A stretch of 49,990 nt of DNA, taken from NCBI RefSeq assembly GCF_903853455.1, contig NZ_CAINTR010000109.1:1-49990 (forward strand), written 5' to 3'. Origin of the DNA: an uncultured Magnetospirillum sp. Lineage in GTDB: Bacteria > Pseudomonadota > Alphaproteobacteria > Rhodospirillales > Magnetospirillaceae. Below are positions 23,546 through 32,058 of this stretch, piece by piece; within the stretch, counting starts at the first letter, position 1, and every line of letters begins with the position of its first letter. Position numbers and translations under genes: made by a program. The notes under the pieces are model-generated. The model ran no database searches. It saw only the letters and a list, made by a program, of their open reading frames with translations, and was not told where the DNA came from.

Positions 23546-25585
23546 ATGGCGGTCGGGAACCTCTTCTTCGCCTGGGTGACGGACAGCGAGACGTTCAGCG
23601 CGACGACGCATGCGCGCTCCGATCTCCAAGTCCTGCGCTTCGAACGCGACCTCGCCGAGAATGCATTCCCGCTCGCCACCGTCGAAATCAAGAATCCCGG
23701 CTCCGGGCTTCTGGCGATGGGTTTTCCATACACCTCCGCCGGATCCGACGTCATCACGAGCGGACCCCGCGCGTTCATTTCCTACCAGCCGACGCCAGGC
23801 GCTACGGCCGTCCTTCTGTTCGATGGAATCCTGAACGGGTTCCCGCGCGGAATCGGCGGAGAGACGCTTGAGGTCGAGTTCATGGCGCGCCCGCGCGATT
23901 GGCTTGTCCGCCAGCAAAACTTTCTCGACACGCTCAAGGTCGCCCCATATTTCGACCCCGTCCTCGTCGGATCGACATCGCAGAATCGTCCCGAGGAAGT
24001 CCTCGCCGGCTATGGCGCGTTCCTGTGCTGGTCTCCAACGTCCCACGACGTCATCAAGTCCGACATCCTTGCCGGCGCCGCCGGCGTCGTCGATCTGACC
24101 GGAAAGACGCTTCGGGATGGACTGACGGCGACGGTCGGACAGCCCCCGGTCTCGTCCATCTTCCTCACCGTCGAGACGTCATGGACCCAGGTTGGGAGCG
24201 GCGCGGCCGATATCACGTCCAAGATCAAGTCTGCCTTCACCGAGGGGACGCCGAACACGCTCACGCCGACGGCGTTCGAGGGATCGTGGCCGAAACAGGG
24301 CCAGCCGCTTGGTTCCAATAATGGCTATACCGTTTCTAAGACGATGCTCAACCGGGTTGGGGATCTGAACAAGACGTTCTATGCGGATACGCAAGAGATT
24401 TCGGGAATCAACGCCTCGACGCAGCCGACATACGACACGGTCGTTGATGGCTGGGGCGGGGTCGTCAAGGCCAAGGTCCCGAGGGTATGGTATGATTGCC
24501 AGCTCACGCTCGACGCCTCCTATTCACAGGCGCGGACCGAGACCGTCCAGCTCGTCCTTTCGAACGACGTCCAGCCGCTCTCTTCCGGAACGGCCGCCCA
24601 GGAGTCCTTGAGCCTGCGCACGCAGGACATAACTGGGGACCCATCCACGCCGCCATGGCAACCCTCGACGCTCTACACGTCCGGGGAATACGTCTTCACA
24701 GGCGTTTATCGCTACCAATGCACGGCCGACCACACAAGTTCTACCCTGTTTTCGACCGATTTGGCGGCAGGAAAGTGGACCCTGACGACGCTCCTGCGCG
24801 CCCCGATTGGCAACCTCGGAGAGGCCACCTATTTCGGACAGGCCCGTGGGAAGCAGACGATCGAAAACGCCATCATGCGCGCCCGCGCTCGGCTGGCCTC
24901 GTCGGCCCGATGCGTCCAGGTGTCCGCGGACCTTCGCTTCGAGGACGTGGTCGGGATTACGGTCGATCACAGCGCCACGATTGCGGACCCGCGGCTTCCC
25001 GGAGGAACCGCCACTGGAAAGGTGATTCGCGCCGCCGTCGGTCTCGATACCAGCCGCGGCTCCTATGGACAGGTCACCATTGCCTGCTGCATCGGGAATG
25101 GGACGACTCCTGGGATCGGGAGCGAGACGACGCTGACCGACGACGTCGCTTGGACGGTGGCGTCTTCGAGCGTCTATGTCCCAGTCGCGTGCTCTCCGAC
25201 GCTGAGCGTCTCGTCCCTCGTCCAGTCCGTGGAAATAAAGAACCAGGTGTCCGACCAGGTATCGTCTGTCGAGACGGCAAGGCTCGGCGGGACCCTTGCG
25301 ACCGCCTTGGATACCAGCCAGTCATGGACAGGTCTTCCTTGGACGACGGCGACGGCCGAGCAAGCCCTTGCCGCAGTTCCGACGCAGATCATGTTCAAGC
25401 TCAAATCCCTAGCGGCCTATCCGATGCTCTATGGGCGCTGGACGCTTTCATCGACGAACGGGTTCCCGGCTCCGAATGGGATCGACCTTGCCGCGGCCAG
25501 CAACAGCCCGACCAACCACATCCTGCTCGAATCGGGATCGATCCTGCTCGACGAGGCCGGCCAAGACCTGACGAAGGAGTCCTGA
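23546..25585 (+). CDS. Large tail tip (central hub-like) protein
   Basis: 679 residues. The start (DLQVLRFERDLAENAFPLATVEIKNP) and an early barrel-like domain (LLFDGILNGFPRGIGGETLEVEFMARPRDW) resemble hub proteins that close the tail tube. A middle domain has TAAQESLSLRTQDITGD. The C-terminal end is HILLESGSILLDEAGQDL. It lies between the distal-tail gene and the 904-residue fibre. It probably forms the tip core. Confidence 0.7.
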   Translation: MAVGNLFFAWVTDSETFSATTHARSDLQVLRFERDLAENAFPLATVEIKNPGSGLLAMGFPYTSAGSDVITSGPRAFISYQPTPGATAVLLFDGILNGFPRGIGGETLEVEFMARPRDWLVRQQNFLDTLKVAPYFDPVLVGSTSQNRPEEVLAGYGAFLCWSPTSHDVIKSDILAGAAGVVDLTGKTLRDGLTATVGQPPVSSIFLTVETSWTQVGSGAADITSKIKSAFTEGTPNTLTPTAFEGSWPKQGQPLGSNNGYTVSKTMLNRVGDLNKTFYADTQEISGINASTQPTYDTVVDGWGGVVKAKVPRVWYDCQLTLDASYSQARTETVQLVLSNDVQPLSSGTAAQESLSLRTQDITGDPSTPPWQPSTLYTSGEYVFTGVYRYQCTADHTSSTLFSTDLAAGKWTLTTLLRAPIGNLGEATYFGQARGKQTIENAIMRARARLASSARCVQVSADLRFEDVVGITVDHSATIADPRLPGGTATGKVIRAAVGLDTSRGSYGQVTIACCIGNGTTPGIGSETTLTDDVAWTVASSSVYVPVACSPTLSVSSLVQSVEIKNQVSDQVSSVETARLGGTLATALDTSQSWTGLPWTTATAEQALAAVPTQIMFKLKSLAAYPMLYGRWTLSSTNGFPAPNGIDLAAASNSPTNHILLESGSILLDEAGQDLTKES

Positions 25586-25586
25586 C

Positions 25587-28301
25587 GTGGAGTTCATCCG
25601 CCGCTTCCAGACACCGAACAGCGACCCCGGATACCTCGCCCCTCCGACGAGCGGGGTGGCGCAGGGCGATCCGAACGTCACGCCGTCCGGCCCGGCCGCG
25701 GTAAATCCGAAGGCGTCCCTTCTCGGCCATACCGACGAGGCACAATGCATCCGCTGGCGCCCCGAGCTCCGAGGATGGTCCGAGACGCTCGCCCAATCCG
25801 GTGCTGCCCTGGACACCGCGAAGTTCAACCACTTTGTCGTTGCTGGCGGCTCCCTGACGATCCCCGGACCCCCGGCGGTCCCGACCGTGCAGGTTCCCGA
25901 GGGGGCTCCGGTTCGCCAGCGCACGCAGCGGATCACGGTCGCCGCCCTTGGCGCTGTCACCTGGCCGTCCAATGTCCGCTTCGGTGCTCGCCTCGAACTG
26001 GTCTCCGGGACCCCGACGATGGTCTCGACGGCGCCCGCCTTTACCGGCCCCTGCGACGTCTTCGATCTCGTCTATTACGAGTCGATGGCGACGTGGTTCG
26101 TGGTCGGAATGGTGCTCGGCGTGACTCCGGTCCAAGAGAACACAAACCCGGCCACCAAGGTTACCGAGAACCCGAATAGCACAAACAGCACGAACAGCAA
26201 GTTCAACACCTTCATGCCAAACCGGATTCAGGACAACCTGACCGGGACATACGATACGGCCTACCAGAAACGCCCGACCTATCCGGCCGGCGGTCTTGGA
26301 GATGGGGTTCTGTTCCTGCTTGGGAACGGAACCATGAGCCTTACGTCGGCCGATTCCGGGTATTCGTGGCACGAATGCGTCACCCCATTTACGGCCGGTG
26401 CGAGCCTGGCGGCCTATAAGAAGACCATCCTCGTCGGAACGAGCGGCCTCGGGTCCGATTCGACGCTTTGGTATTCGACTATCGGCGGATCCTATTTCTC
26501 GTCGCTTATGACATCGACCTCGCTGGGGCATCCCGGCGCCGCGGTGAACGACGTCCGCCTCTTCCCGAACGCCACCAATCCTGACGGACTTACGACGGTC
26601 AATGGGATGTCGGCCGCCGCTGGCGCGTCCGGCCTCGCCATGGTGGCAGGGAAGAGCTACTCGACCGGCATGACGTCGAACCTGCTGTCGGTCGGCATGG
26701 TCCCGGCGCTCGGCGCCTATTCCAACACGCCGGCCGGAATGTCGTCCTCAGCTTGGACCCTGACGAACAACGGCGTCGACGTGAATCACATCGACACCCT
26801 GAACGGCGGAGCCATCGGGAACCTTACCTCGACCCTGAAGTGGAAGTTCCACTATGACGACGCACAGCCGGCCGGCGCCATCGCGGAATCCCTCACCGTC
26901 GAGCTGGCAATCTATCCGGACGGCCTGACGACGGCCCCGGCCGTGAAATACAGCGGGACGGTCAGCGCCTCCACGACGGGGACGATGAAATTCGACACGA
27001 CGGGACACCTTCTCTCCACATTCACGGTCCCCCTGACCTATGCGACGAGCGGGACGCTCACCCCTGGGGCGGCAAACGCCACCCTCGGAAGCGATACGGC
27101 GATCACTCCCGGATTCACGCTCGGCTTCGTCTCCTTGCCGTTCCAACTCTCCGGGATTACGACATCGACGCTCACCAAGGTCTATTCGATACCGACGGGG
27201 CAAACCCCAGGATCGGATTATGCCTTCCGCCTCGACCTTGCCTCGGCCGATTACGGCCTCTGGACGATCTCTCCGCAGGCCGGGAACAACCTCTCCGCCG
27301 TCCTAACTGGAATGGGCTCCGGCCTGACCTACTCGACGTCGCTGGAGGTCTATTACGCATTCGACACCACGGCCGGCGCCACCGGAGTCGGGTTCTGGGT
27401 CCGCATCAAAACCACCGCCAGCAACGGGGCCTGGGTGTCCTGGTATGGATCGCTCGACAACCCTACCGGATATATCGGACCGAACACGGCGCTGTCCTTG
27501 CTCCCCATCGTGATCCCGATGTCCTACGAATCCGGTAGCGGTCTCGGAACGGCCCCGGCTGGAGGCTTCAACATCACGATCCCGACCGGGTGGAAGTTCA
27601 ACGTCTCAAACGGCAACCGCACGGACGGGACGGACTGGCTTGGGGACGGCGGACCCAAGAACCCGTGGAATCACCAAACGGGCCTCTCCGTCGCCATCAA
27701 CTCCGCCTCATTCGTCACATCGGACGGGACCGGGACCGAGACGCCGACCTTCGCATGGTCCGGTCCGCTCATCGGCAAGTCTCCGGCATTCGTCGACGCT
27801 ACCGGCCACGTCAAGGTCATGGGCGGGGTATCGACCTGGTATTCCTCGATGCTTCCGGGAAGCCCGACCGACACGACCTTCATCACGGCGCCGTCGTTCA
27901 TCCTGGCTTGCTCGACCGGAAAAATCTTCCGCTCGACGAATGGGACGTCCTGGACCGACGTGACGCCTTCCGGGTTCTCCGGGAAGCTCGCCGGCGAGTG
28001 GTCCATCGGGCGCTCCACCATCATCGGGATCACCGGTGGGAAGATCTGGACGTCGGTCAATGGGACGTCTTGGTCCTCCACCACGCCTCCGGTTCTCTCC
28101 GGCGTCGATGCCACCGGGATCACGACCGGAACCGGGATGAGGGCCTTCTGTGTCCGCAAGGGAACCCTCGATATATTCTGGTCCGACGACCTGGTGAACT
28201 GGTATGTCGCCATCCGCGGGAACAACGGCGGCGGCTCGTCGGCGCTTCCTGACGGGGTGACGCCGATCGTCGTCTCGTCGGTCGATTTGAAGGCCTCCTA
28301 A
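25587..28301 (+). CDS. Tail fibre / host-recognition protein
   Basis: 904 residues, GTG start after AAGGAGTCCTGAC. The N-terminal 200 residues probably attach to the tip. The rest is beta-rich, with many Thr, Ser and Gly. Near 245-265 (SADSGYSWHE) and twice near 775-835 (GKIFRSTNGTSWTDV, GKIWTSVNGTSWSS) there are Asp-box-like turns as in beta-propellers of the sialidase type. No catalytic site is seen. It is the last gene of the tail block and the probable receptor-binding protein. Confidence 0.75.
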   Translation: MEFIRRFQTPNSDPGYLAPPTSGVAQGDPNVTPSGPAAVNPKASLLGHTDEAQCIRWRPELRGWSETLAQSGAALDTAKFNHFVVAGGSLTIPGPPAVPTVQVPEGAPVRQRTQRITVAALGAVTWPSNVRFGARLELVSGTPTMVSTAPAFTGPCDVFDLVYYESMATWFVVGMVLGVTPVQENTNPATKVTENPNSTNSTNSKFNTFMPNRIQDNLTGTYDTAYQKRPTYPAGGLGDGVLFLLGNGTMSLTSADSGYSWHECVTPFTAGASLAAYKKTILVGTSGLGSDSTLWYSTIGGSYFSSLMTSTSLGHPGAAVNDVRLFPNATNPDGLTTVNGMSAAAGASGLAMVAGKSYSTGMTSNLLSVGMVPALGAYSNTPAGMSSSAWTLTNNGVDVNHIDTLNGGAIGNLTSTLKWKFHYDDAQPAGAIAESLTVELAIYPDGLTTAPAVKYSGTVSASTTGTMKFDTTGHLLSTFTVPLTYATSGTLTPGAANATLGSDTAITPGFTLGFVSLPFQLSGITTSTLTKVYSIPTGQTPGSDYAFRLDLASADYGLWTISPQAGNNLSAVLTGMGSGLTYSTSLEVYYAFDTTAGATGVGFWVRIKTTASNGAWVSWYGSLDNPTGYIGPNTALSLLPIVIPMSYESGSGLGTAPAGGFNITIPTGWKFNVSNGNRTDGTDWLGDGGPKNPWNHQTGLSVAINSASFVTSDGTGTETPTFAWSGPLIGKSPAFVDATGHVKVMGGVSTWYSSMLPGSPTDTTFITAPSFILACSTGKIFRSTNGTSWTDVTPSGFSGKLAGEWSIGRSTIIGITGGKIWTSVNGTSWSSTTPPVLSGVDATGITTGTGMRAFCVRKGTLDIFWSDDLVNWYVAIRGNNGGGSSALPDGVTPIVVSSVDLKAS

Positions 28302-28330
28302 CCGCGATCTTCCAAGGAAAACACCACTAA

Positions 28331-28356
28331 TACAGAGGGCGGTATCGTCCTCTGTA
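28331..28356 (+). terminator. Hairpin after the tail block
   Basis: An 11-base-pair stem TACAGAGGGCG/CGTCCTCTGTA (one G-U pair) with a four-base loop is followed by ATCCTTCCCCC. CCACTAATACA (28324-28334) overlaps its left arm, as the same word precedes the hairpin at 8492. Confidence 0.65.
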
Positions 28357-28387
28357 ATCCTTCCCCCATGCCTACAGGACCCAAGAA

Positions 28388-28729
28388 ATGGACCTCAACG
28401 GAACCGAAGCCGTCTTTAAGATTTTGGGCGGCCTCTTCACAGGTCTTGCCGTCATCGGCGGAGTCCTATGGAAGATCATCCTGTCCGGATTCAAGGCGGA
28501 GATCGCCCAACATGAAGAGCGCGAGAATGCCGGAATCAAGGCTCTCGCGGAAAAGATCGATGCGAAGGTTGGCGACCTTGACGATAAGGTGGTTAGCCTG
28601 CGCCTCGAAGTCACCAAGGACTACGCGCCCAAGTCCTCGCTCGAAGAAGTCGGAAAGCGCTTTGACGATCGCATGAGGCATATCGACGACAAGCTCGATC
28701 GAATCTTGGAACTCCTTGTCCGGCGCTGA
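28388..28729 (+). CDS. Membrane-anchored coiled-coil protein
   Basis: 113 residues. One membrane span at about 12-33 (ILGGLFTGLAVIGGVLWKIIL) is followed by a heptad-rich coiled coil to the end (KALAEKIDAKVGDLDDKVVSLRLEV, RHIDDKLDRILELLV). This build is shared by some holins, by superinfection-exclusion proteins and by small phage membrane proteins of unknown role. It lies alone between the tail block and copy 4 of the repeated word. Confidence 0.65.
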   Translation: MDLNGTEAVFKILGGLFTGLAVIGGVLWKIILSGFKAEIAQHEERENAGIKALAEKIDAKVGDLDDKVVSLRLEVTKDYAPKSSLEEVGKRFDDRMRHIDDKLDRILELLVRR

Positions 28730-28739
28730 TCGGACGTTC

Positions 28740-28755
28740 GGGACATATATCTCCC
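28740..28755 (+). promoter_or_regulatory. Repeated phage promoter/operator word, copy 4
   Basis: GGGACATATATCTCCC, with its first base 46 bases before the GTG at 28786, followed by CCTTGAGA as copy 2 is by TCTTGAAC. It would drive the block 28786-31848. Confidence 0.75.
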
Positions 28756-28785
28756 CCTTGAGAAAACAGCCTTGGGGGCGACGCG

Positions 28786-29826
28786 GTGAGCGACAAATAC
28801 GCCAGAGCACGGGAACTTTTGGAAGCGCACGGATCCGTCCGCGCCGCCTCTCGTGAGTCAGGCATCGCCCGCCGCACCCTTCGGGACTGGCTCTCGAGCA
28901 GTCCTGGGAGGGGCGACACCATGAACATCGATCTGACGGGGGCCATGGGCCTCGACATCATGATCTCCCGAATGGGGGACATCATCGACGCCAAGCTCGC
29001 CGAGCGCTTCGGCCCGGCCGGAACGCCGCCGAAGGCCAAGCGCCGGATCAAGCCGGCCACGACGCACGACAACAGCCGCGTCCTCGTCGTCCCCGATCTC
29101 CACGTCCCCTATAACCACCCCGACGCATTTTCTTTCCTGGTGGCCGTCCGCGATTGGCTGAAGCCGACGCGGGTCATCTGCACCGGCGACGAGGTGGACA
29201 ACCACGCCATGTCGTTCCACACGTCCGACCCGGACCTCGACAGCGCCGGGCCGGAGCTGGAGAAATCCCGCGCCGGGATGGCCGAGCTGGAACGGCACTT
29301 CAAGCAGCTCGACTTGGTGACTTCGAACCACGGATCACTCTCCCGCCGCAAGGCGTATGAGCACGGAATTCCCGAGCGCCTGATCACCCACTACCGCCAT
29401 ACGCTTTTCGGCGAGACCGAGGACGACGGCACCGTGGAATACCCAGAGGATCGCGGCGCCGGCTGGTGGTGGCACGACGAACTCGTGATCGACCTGCCCG
29501 ACGGCCGCCACGCGGTCATGCGGCACACCTGGGGCGCAAACCTTAAGCTGATGGCGCAGAGGAACGGCTGTTGCCTCATCCAGGGCCACCACCACGGCCT
29601 CTTGGACGTCCAGCACGCGCAGCTCGCCCGCCAACGGATTTGGTCGCTCACTGCCGGATGCTTGGTCGATCCGGAATGCCCGGCCATGGCCTACGGACGC
29701 GGAAACGCGGTCCAGCCCATGATTGGATGCGCGGCGATCATTGACTCCGAGCCTTGCGCGATCCCCATGCCCCTCGACCGGCGCGGACGCTGGACGGGAC
29801 GGCTTCCTGTTGTCCCGACTGCGTGA
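28786..29826 (+). CDS. Helix-turn-helix fused to a metallophosphoesterase
   Basis: 346 residues, GTG start after GGGGGCGACGCG. Residues 5-36 form a transposase- or Fis-like HTH (ARELLEAHGSVRAASRESGIARRTLRDWL in parts). From 97 a calcineurin-type metallophosphoesterase follows, with D104-L-H106, G134-D135 to D138, N181-H182 and the late GHHH near 267-270, so both metal sites appear intact. Substrates of this family range from phosphoproteins to nucleic acids and nucleotides. The link to a DNA-binding head suggests action on DNA, which is inference. Confidence 0.8.
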   Translation: MSDKYARARELLEAHGSVRAASRESGIARRTLRDWLSSSPGRGDTMNIDLTGAMGLDIMISRMGDIIDAKLAERFGPAGTPPKAKRRIKPATTHDNSRVLVVPDLHVPYNHPDAFSFLVAVRDWLKPTRVICTGDEVDNHAMSFHTSDPDLDSAGPELEKSRAGMAELERHFKQLDLVTSNHGSLSRRKAYEHGIPERLITHYRHTLFGETEDDGTVEYPEDRGAGWWWHDELVIDLPDGRHAVMRHTWGANLKLMAQRNGCCLIQGHHHGLLDVQHAQLARQRIWSLTAGCLVDPECPAMAYGRGNAVQPMIGCAAIIDSEPCAIPMPLDRRGRWTGRLPVVPTA

Positions 29827-29836
29827 GGAATCACCC

Positions 29837-30334
29837 ATGAGCGCCGAAATAACCCTGCGATTCGTCTCCAGCCACAAGTCCTCGCTCATGGGCCGCGCCA
29901 TCGACTGGTTCACGCAGGGCCGCGTCGGCCATGTCGACGCCGTCCTTCCAGACGGCTCCCTGCTCGGGTCCCAGGCGACGGAATACGGAGAGATCCCTGC
30001 CGGAGTCCAAATCCGTCCGGCCAACTACTGGGATTTCGACCGGGTCTATTTGGTCCGGATCCCGGTATCGGAAGCGCAGCTCGCCGGCTGGAACGGCTTC
30101 ATGCAGCGCCAGATCGAGAAGCCCTACGACTACGCTGCCATCGCCGCATTCCCGGTCCAGCGCGACTGGAGGAACGACGACGCATGGTTCTGCTCCGAAC
30201 TCCAAGCCGCCGCCTTGGAGGAGATCGGCTTCTGGCCGTATCCGCTCGCGGCGCCCGTCAACAAGATCACCCCACAAGCCCTGCTCCTGTTGTGCAGCGC
30301 CTCGGGCGTGGTCGAAGCCGTCAAGGAAGACTGA
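29837..30334 (+). CDS. Permuted NlpC/P60-like (YiiX-type) peptidase
   Basis: 165 residues from the ATG at 29837. The permuted order of the family is seen: an early His in GHVDAVLPDGS (His32) and a late Cys in DAWFCSELQAAALEEIG (about 118). A tryptophan-rich helix lies between. Phage members act as amidases or endopeptidases on cell-wall peptides or as lipoprotein-modifying enzymes. No signal peptide is seen. Its neighbours are a membrane protein and two lipoproteins. Confidence 0.75.
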   Translation: MSAEITLRFVSSHKSSLMGRAIDWFTQGRVGHVDAVLPDGSLLGSQATEYGEIPAGVQIRPANYWDFDRVYLVRIPVSEAQLAGWNGFMQRQIEKPYDYAAIAAFPVQRDWRNDDAWFCSELQAAALEEIGFWPYPLAAPVNKITPQALLLLCSASGVVEAVKED

Positions 30335-30336
30335 AC

Positions 30337-30642
30337 ATGGACCTGACCAACCTCCCCGCGCTGTGGGCCGAAGCCTGGCCTGTCATCGCCGCCGTCACCG
30401 CCGGCGCCTCGGCGCTCGACGCCATCCTCCCGCAACCGGCCCCCGGCTCGCATTGGCTGATCGCCCGCAAGGTGCTGTCCTTCGTCGCCATCAACGTCGG
30501 CCATGCCAGCAACGGCGCGCAGCCATCGTTTTTGACCTGGATCGCGCGCGTCGCCGGACCCGTCCTGGCCGCGCAGGCCGCGGCGCAGGCCGCCGCCGTT
30601 CCGGCCCCGGCGCCGACCCCCGCCAACCCCCCGTCCGCGTAA
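30337..30642 (+). CDS. Small membrane-associated protein, possibly holin-like
   Basis: 101 residues. Two to three moderately hydrophobic stretches (AWPVIAAVTAGASALDAIL, WIARVAGPVLAAQAAAQAAAV) flank a polar middle (WLIARKVLSFVAINVGHASNGAQP). The end is Pro/Ala-rich. The build fits a phage holin or an envelope peptide; not assigned. It sits two bases behind the peptidase gene. Confidence 0.55.
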   Translation: MDLTNLPALWAEAWPVIAAVTAGASALDAILPQPAPGSHWLIARKVLSFVAINVGHASNGAQPSFLTWIARVAGPVLAAQAAAQAAAVPAPAPTPANPPSA

Positions 30643-30653
30643 GGAACCCCACC

Positions 30654-31040
30654 ATGAAGAAGATCCTCGTCGCCTCCGCCTTCGTCCTCGCGCTGTCGGC
30701 CTGCTCCTCCACCACCTCGTCCGACGTCCAGAAGGTTGTCACGCAGGCGAACGAGAACGTCGCCGCTGTGTCCTCCAACCTTCCGTCCGCGTGCCTGGCT
30801 CTCGCCGCTCTCCATGACGCCTTCACCGTCGCCGCGGCGTTCTCGCCCGACGTCGCCGCGCAAGCCTCCACCGAGGCGGCCGTCTATGACGGTCTGACGA
30901 ACGGCGCCGGACCCTGTTCCCCGTCCACTCTGGCGAATCCGCCGGCCAACGTCGCGTCCCTTGTGGCCGACGTCGTGAAGGCCTCCCTGGGTGTCCAAGC
31001 GGCGCTGAAGCCCGCCGCCGCCGCCGCGGCGTCGAAGTAA
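30654..31040 (+). CDS. Phage lipoprotein 1
   Basis: 128 residues with a clear lipoprotein signal: MKKILVASAFVLALSAC, with the lipobox LSAC at 14-17. The mature part is Ala/Ser/Val-rich with two further Cys (SACLALA and GPCSPS). Its TAA overlaps the ATG of the second lipoprotein gene. Possible roles are an outer spanin or blocking of superinfection; nothing in the sequence decides. Confidence 0.75.
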   Translation: MKKILVASAFVLALSACSSTTSSDVQKVVTQANENVAAVSSNLPSACLALAALHDAFTVAAAFSPDVAAQASTEAAVYDGLTNGAGPCSPSTLANPPANVASLVADVVKASLGVQAALKPAAAAAASK

Positions 31041-31363
31041 TGAAGCGCCTAGCCGCCGTCGCCGCCGTCTTCCTCCTGTCGGGGTGCGCTGCCGTCCCGA
31101 TGGTGGCTGGCGGCGCGGTGGCTGGGTATTTCGCCGCCGCCCAAACCATCAACCATGACATCGACCTCGCCAACACCGCCGCGCAACCGCTCTTCCGGGC
31201 GATCTGCGCGGTGGAGGTGACCAAGCCGCATTCCGACAAGGTGAAGACCGCCATCGCCGTGGTCTGCGCCGATCTCCCGTCCCTTGAATCGCTCGCCGGC
31301 CGGCTACGCCTCGCCGTTGAGGTCGCGGTTCTCATCGAGGCCGAGGAGGCCGCAAGCAAGTGA
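31040..31363 (+). CDS. Phage lipoprotein 2
   Basis: 107 residues: MKRLAAVAAVFLLSGCAAV with lipobox LSGC at 13-16, a Gly/Ala hydrophobic patch (VAGGAVAGYFAAAQT) and a helical end with two Cys. It overlaps lipoprotein 1 by one base and the sigma-like gene by four. Two lipoproteins in tandem behind a wall peptidase suggest an envelope-modifying or exclusion group. Confidence 0.75.
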   Translation: MKRLAAVAAVFLLSGCAAVPMVAGGAVAGYFAAAQTINHDIDLANTAAQPLFRAICAVEVTKPHSDKVKTAIAVVCADLPSLESLAGRLRLAVEVAVLIEAEEAASK

Positions 31364-31848
31364 GCATCAATCCGGCGGCACACATCGGGCTCGTCCATGC
31401 CTTCCTGAAGAAGATCGGAGCGCGCGACCGGTGCCGGAAGGCCCGGTTCGACTACGACGATCTCGTCCAGGAATGCCTTCTCGAAATCTGCAAATCCGCC
31501 GCGAAAAATCCGACCTTTTCATGCGACGAGTCGACCTACGTCTGGGCGATCGTTGAACGGACCGCCTGGAATGTCCTGGTCTGCGAGGACAAGCGGTCGA
31601 GGACCGAGATCCAGTCTTCCAGCCCGTGGGACGTCGAGGACGCCGACGAGGACCGGAGACGCGAGGTAGCCGAGGAAGTCGAGGACCTGCTCACGAAACT
31701 GGATGCGCGCGCCCTGGACGTCGTCCTGTCCTATTATGGAATCGGGCGCAAGGAAGAAGCCGTGCCAGCGATTGCGGCACGGCTTGGTCTTTCCGTTCGG
31801 CGCGTTCATGAGCTGCTGGCCCATGCCCGCGCAGTCCTGCGGGCCTAA
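31360..31848 (+). CDS. Second sigma-70-like factor (ECF-sized)
   Basis: 162 residues, GTG start overlapping the stop before (GTGA). Region 2 is seen near 26-75 (FDYDDLVQECLLEICKSAAKN, then TYVWAIVERTAWNVL). Region 4 is near 110-160 (LLTKLDARALDVVLSYYGIG, then the helix-turn-helix IAARLGLSVRRVHELLAHAR). The linker is short and acidic, as in ECF factors. It is the last gene behind copy 4 of the repeated word, so it may be made late, in a relay with the first sigma factor. Confidence 0.75.
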   Translation: MSINPAAHIGLVHAFLKKIGARDRCRKARFDYDDLVQECLLEICKSAAKNPTFSCDESTYVWAIVERTAWNVLVCEDKRSRTEIQSSSPWDVEDADEDRRREVAEEVEDLLTKLDARALDVVLSYYGIGRKEEAVPAIAARLGLSVRRVHELLAHARAVLRA

Positions 31849-32009
31849 AAGATCGGGATGGCCGAAACCAGCTCCTCGGGCGTGACGAGGTAGCCCTCGC
31901 CGGTGTCGAGGTCGGAGACGATCTCCATTCCGTCCTCGTATGAGCCGTAGAAAATGACGTCGCGCTCGGTGCCGTCGTCGAGGGTGATTCGGTAGATTGA
32001 TTTGGCCAT
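31845..32009 (-). CDS. Small acidic protein, leftward
   Basis: 54 residues from an ATG with GGAGGACGAC before it, the same leader as the relaxase gene at 33038. The sequence is a small beta protein with strands SIYRITLDDGTERDVIFYG and GEGYLVTPEELV, rich in Asp and Glu. Its TAG overlaps the end of the sigma-like gene tail to tail. It could be an inhibitor of that factor, but there is no evidence beyond place and charge. Confidence 0.6.
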   Translation of the reverse strand: MAKSIYRITLDDGTERDVIFYGSYEDGMEIVSDLDTGEGYLVTPEELVSAIPIF

Positions 32010-32026
32010 GTCGTCCTCCATCGGTG

Positions 32027-32054
32027 AAGCCGGCGCATAAGCGCCGGCTTTTTC
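32027..32054 (+). terminator. Hairpin terminator between small gene and 228-residue gene
   Basis: A perfect 10-base-pair stem AAGCCGGCGC/GCGCCGGCTT has loop ATAA. The T-run lies on the + side, so it best stops rightward transcripts coming from the sigma-like gene. Confidence 0.75.
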
Positions 32055-32058
32055 TGCT

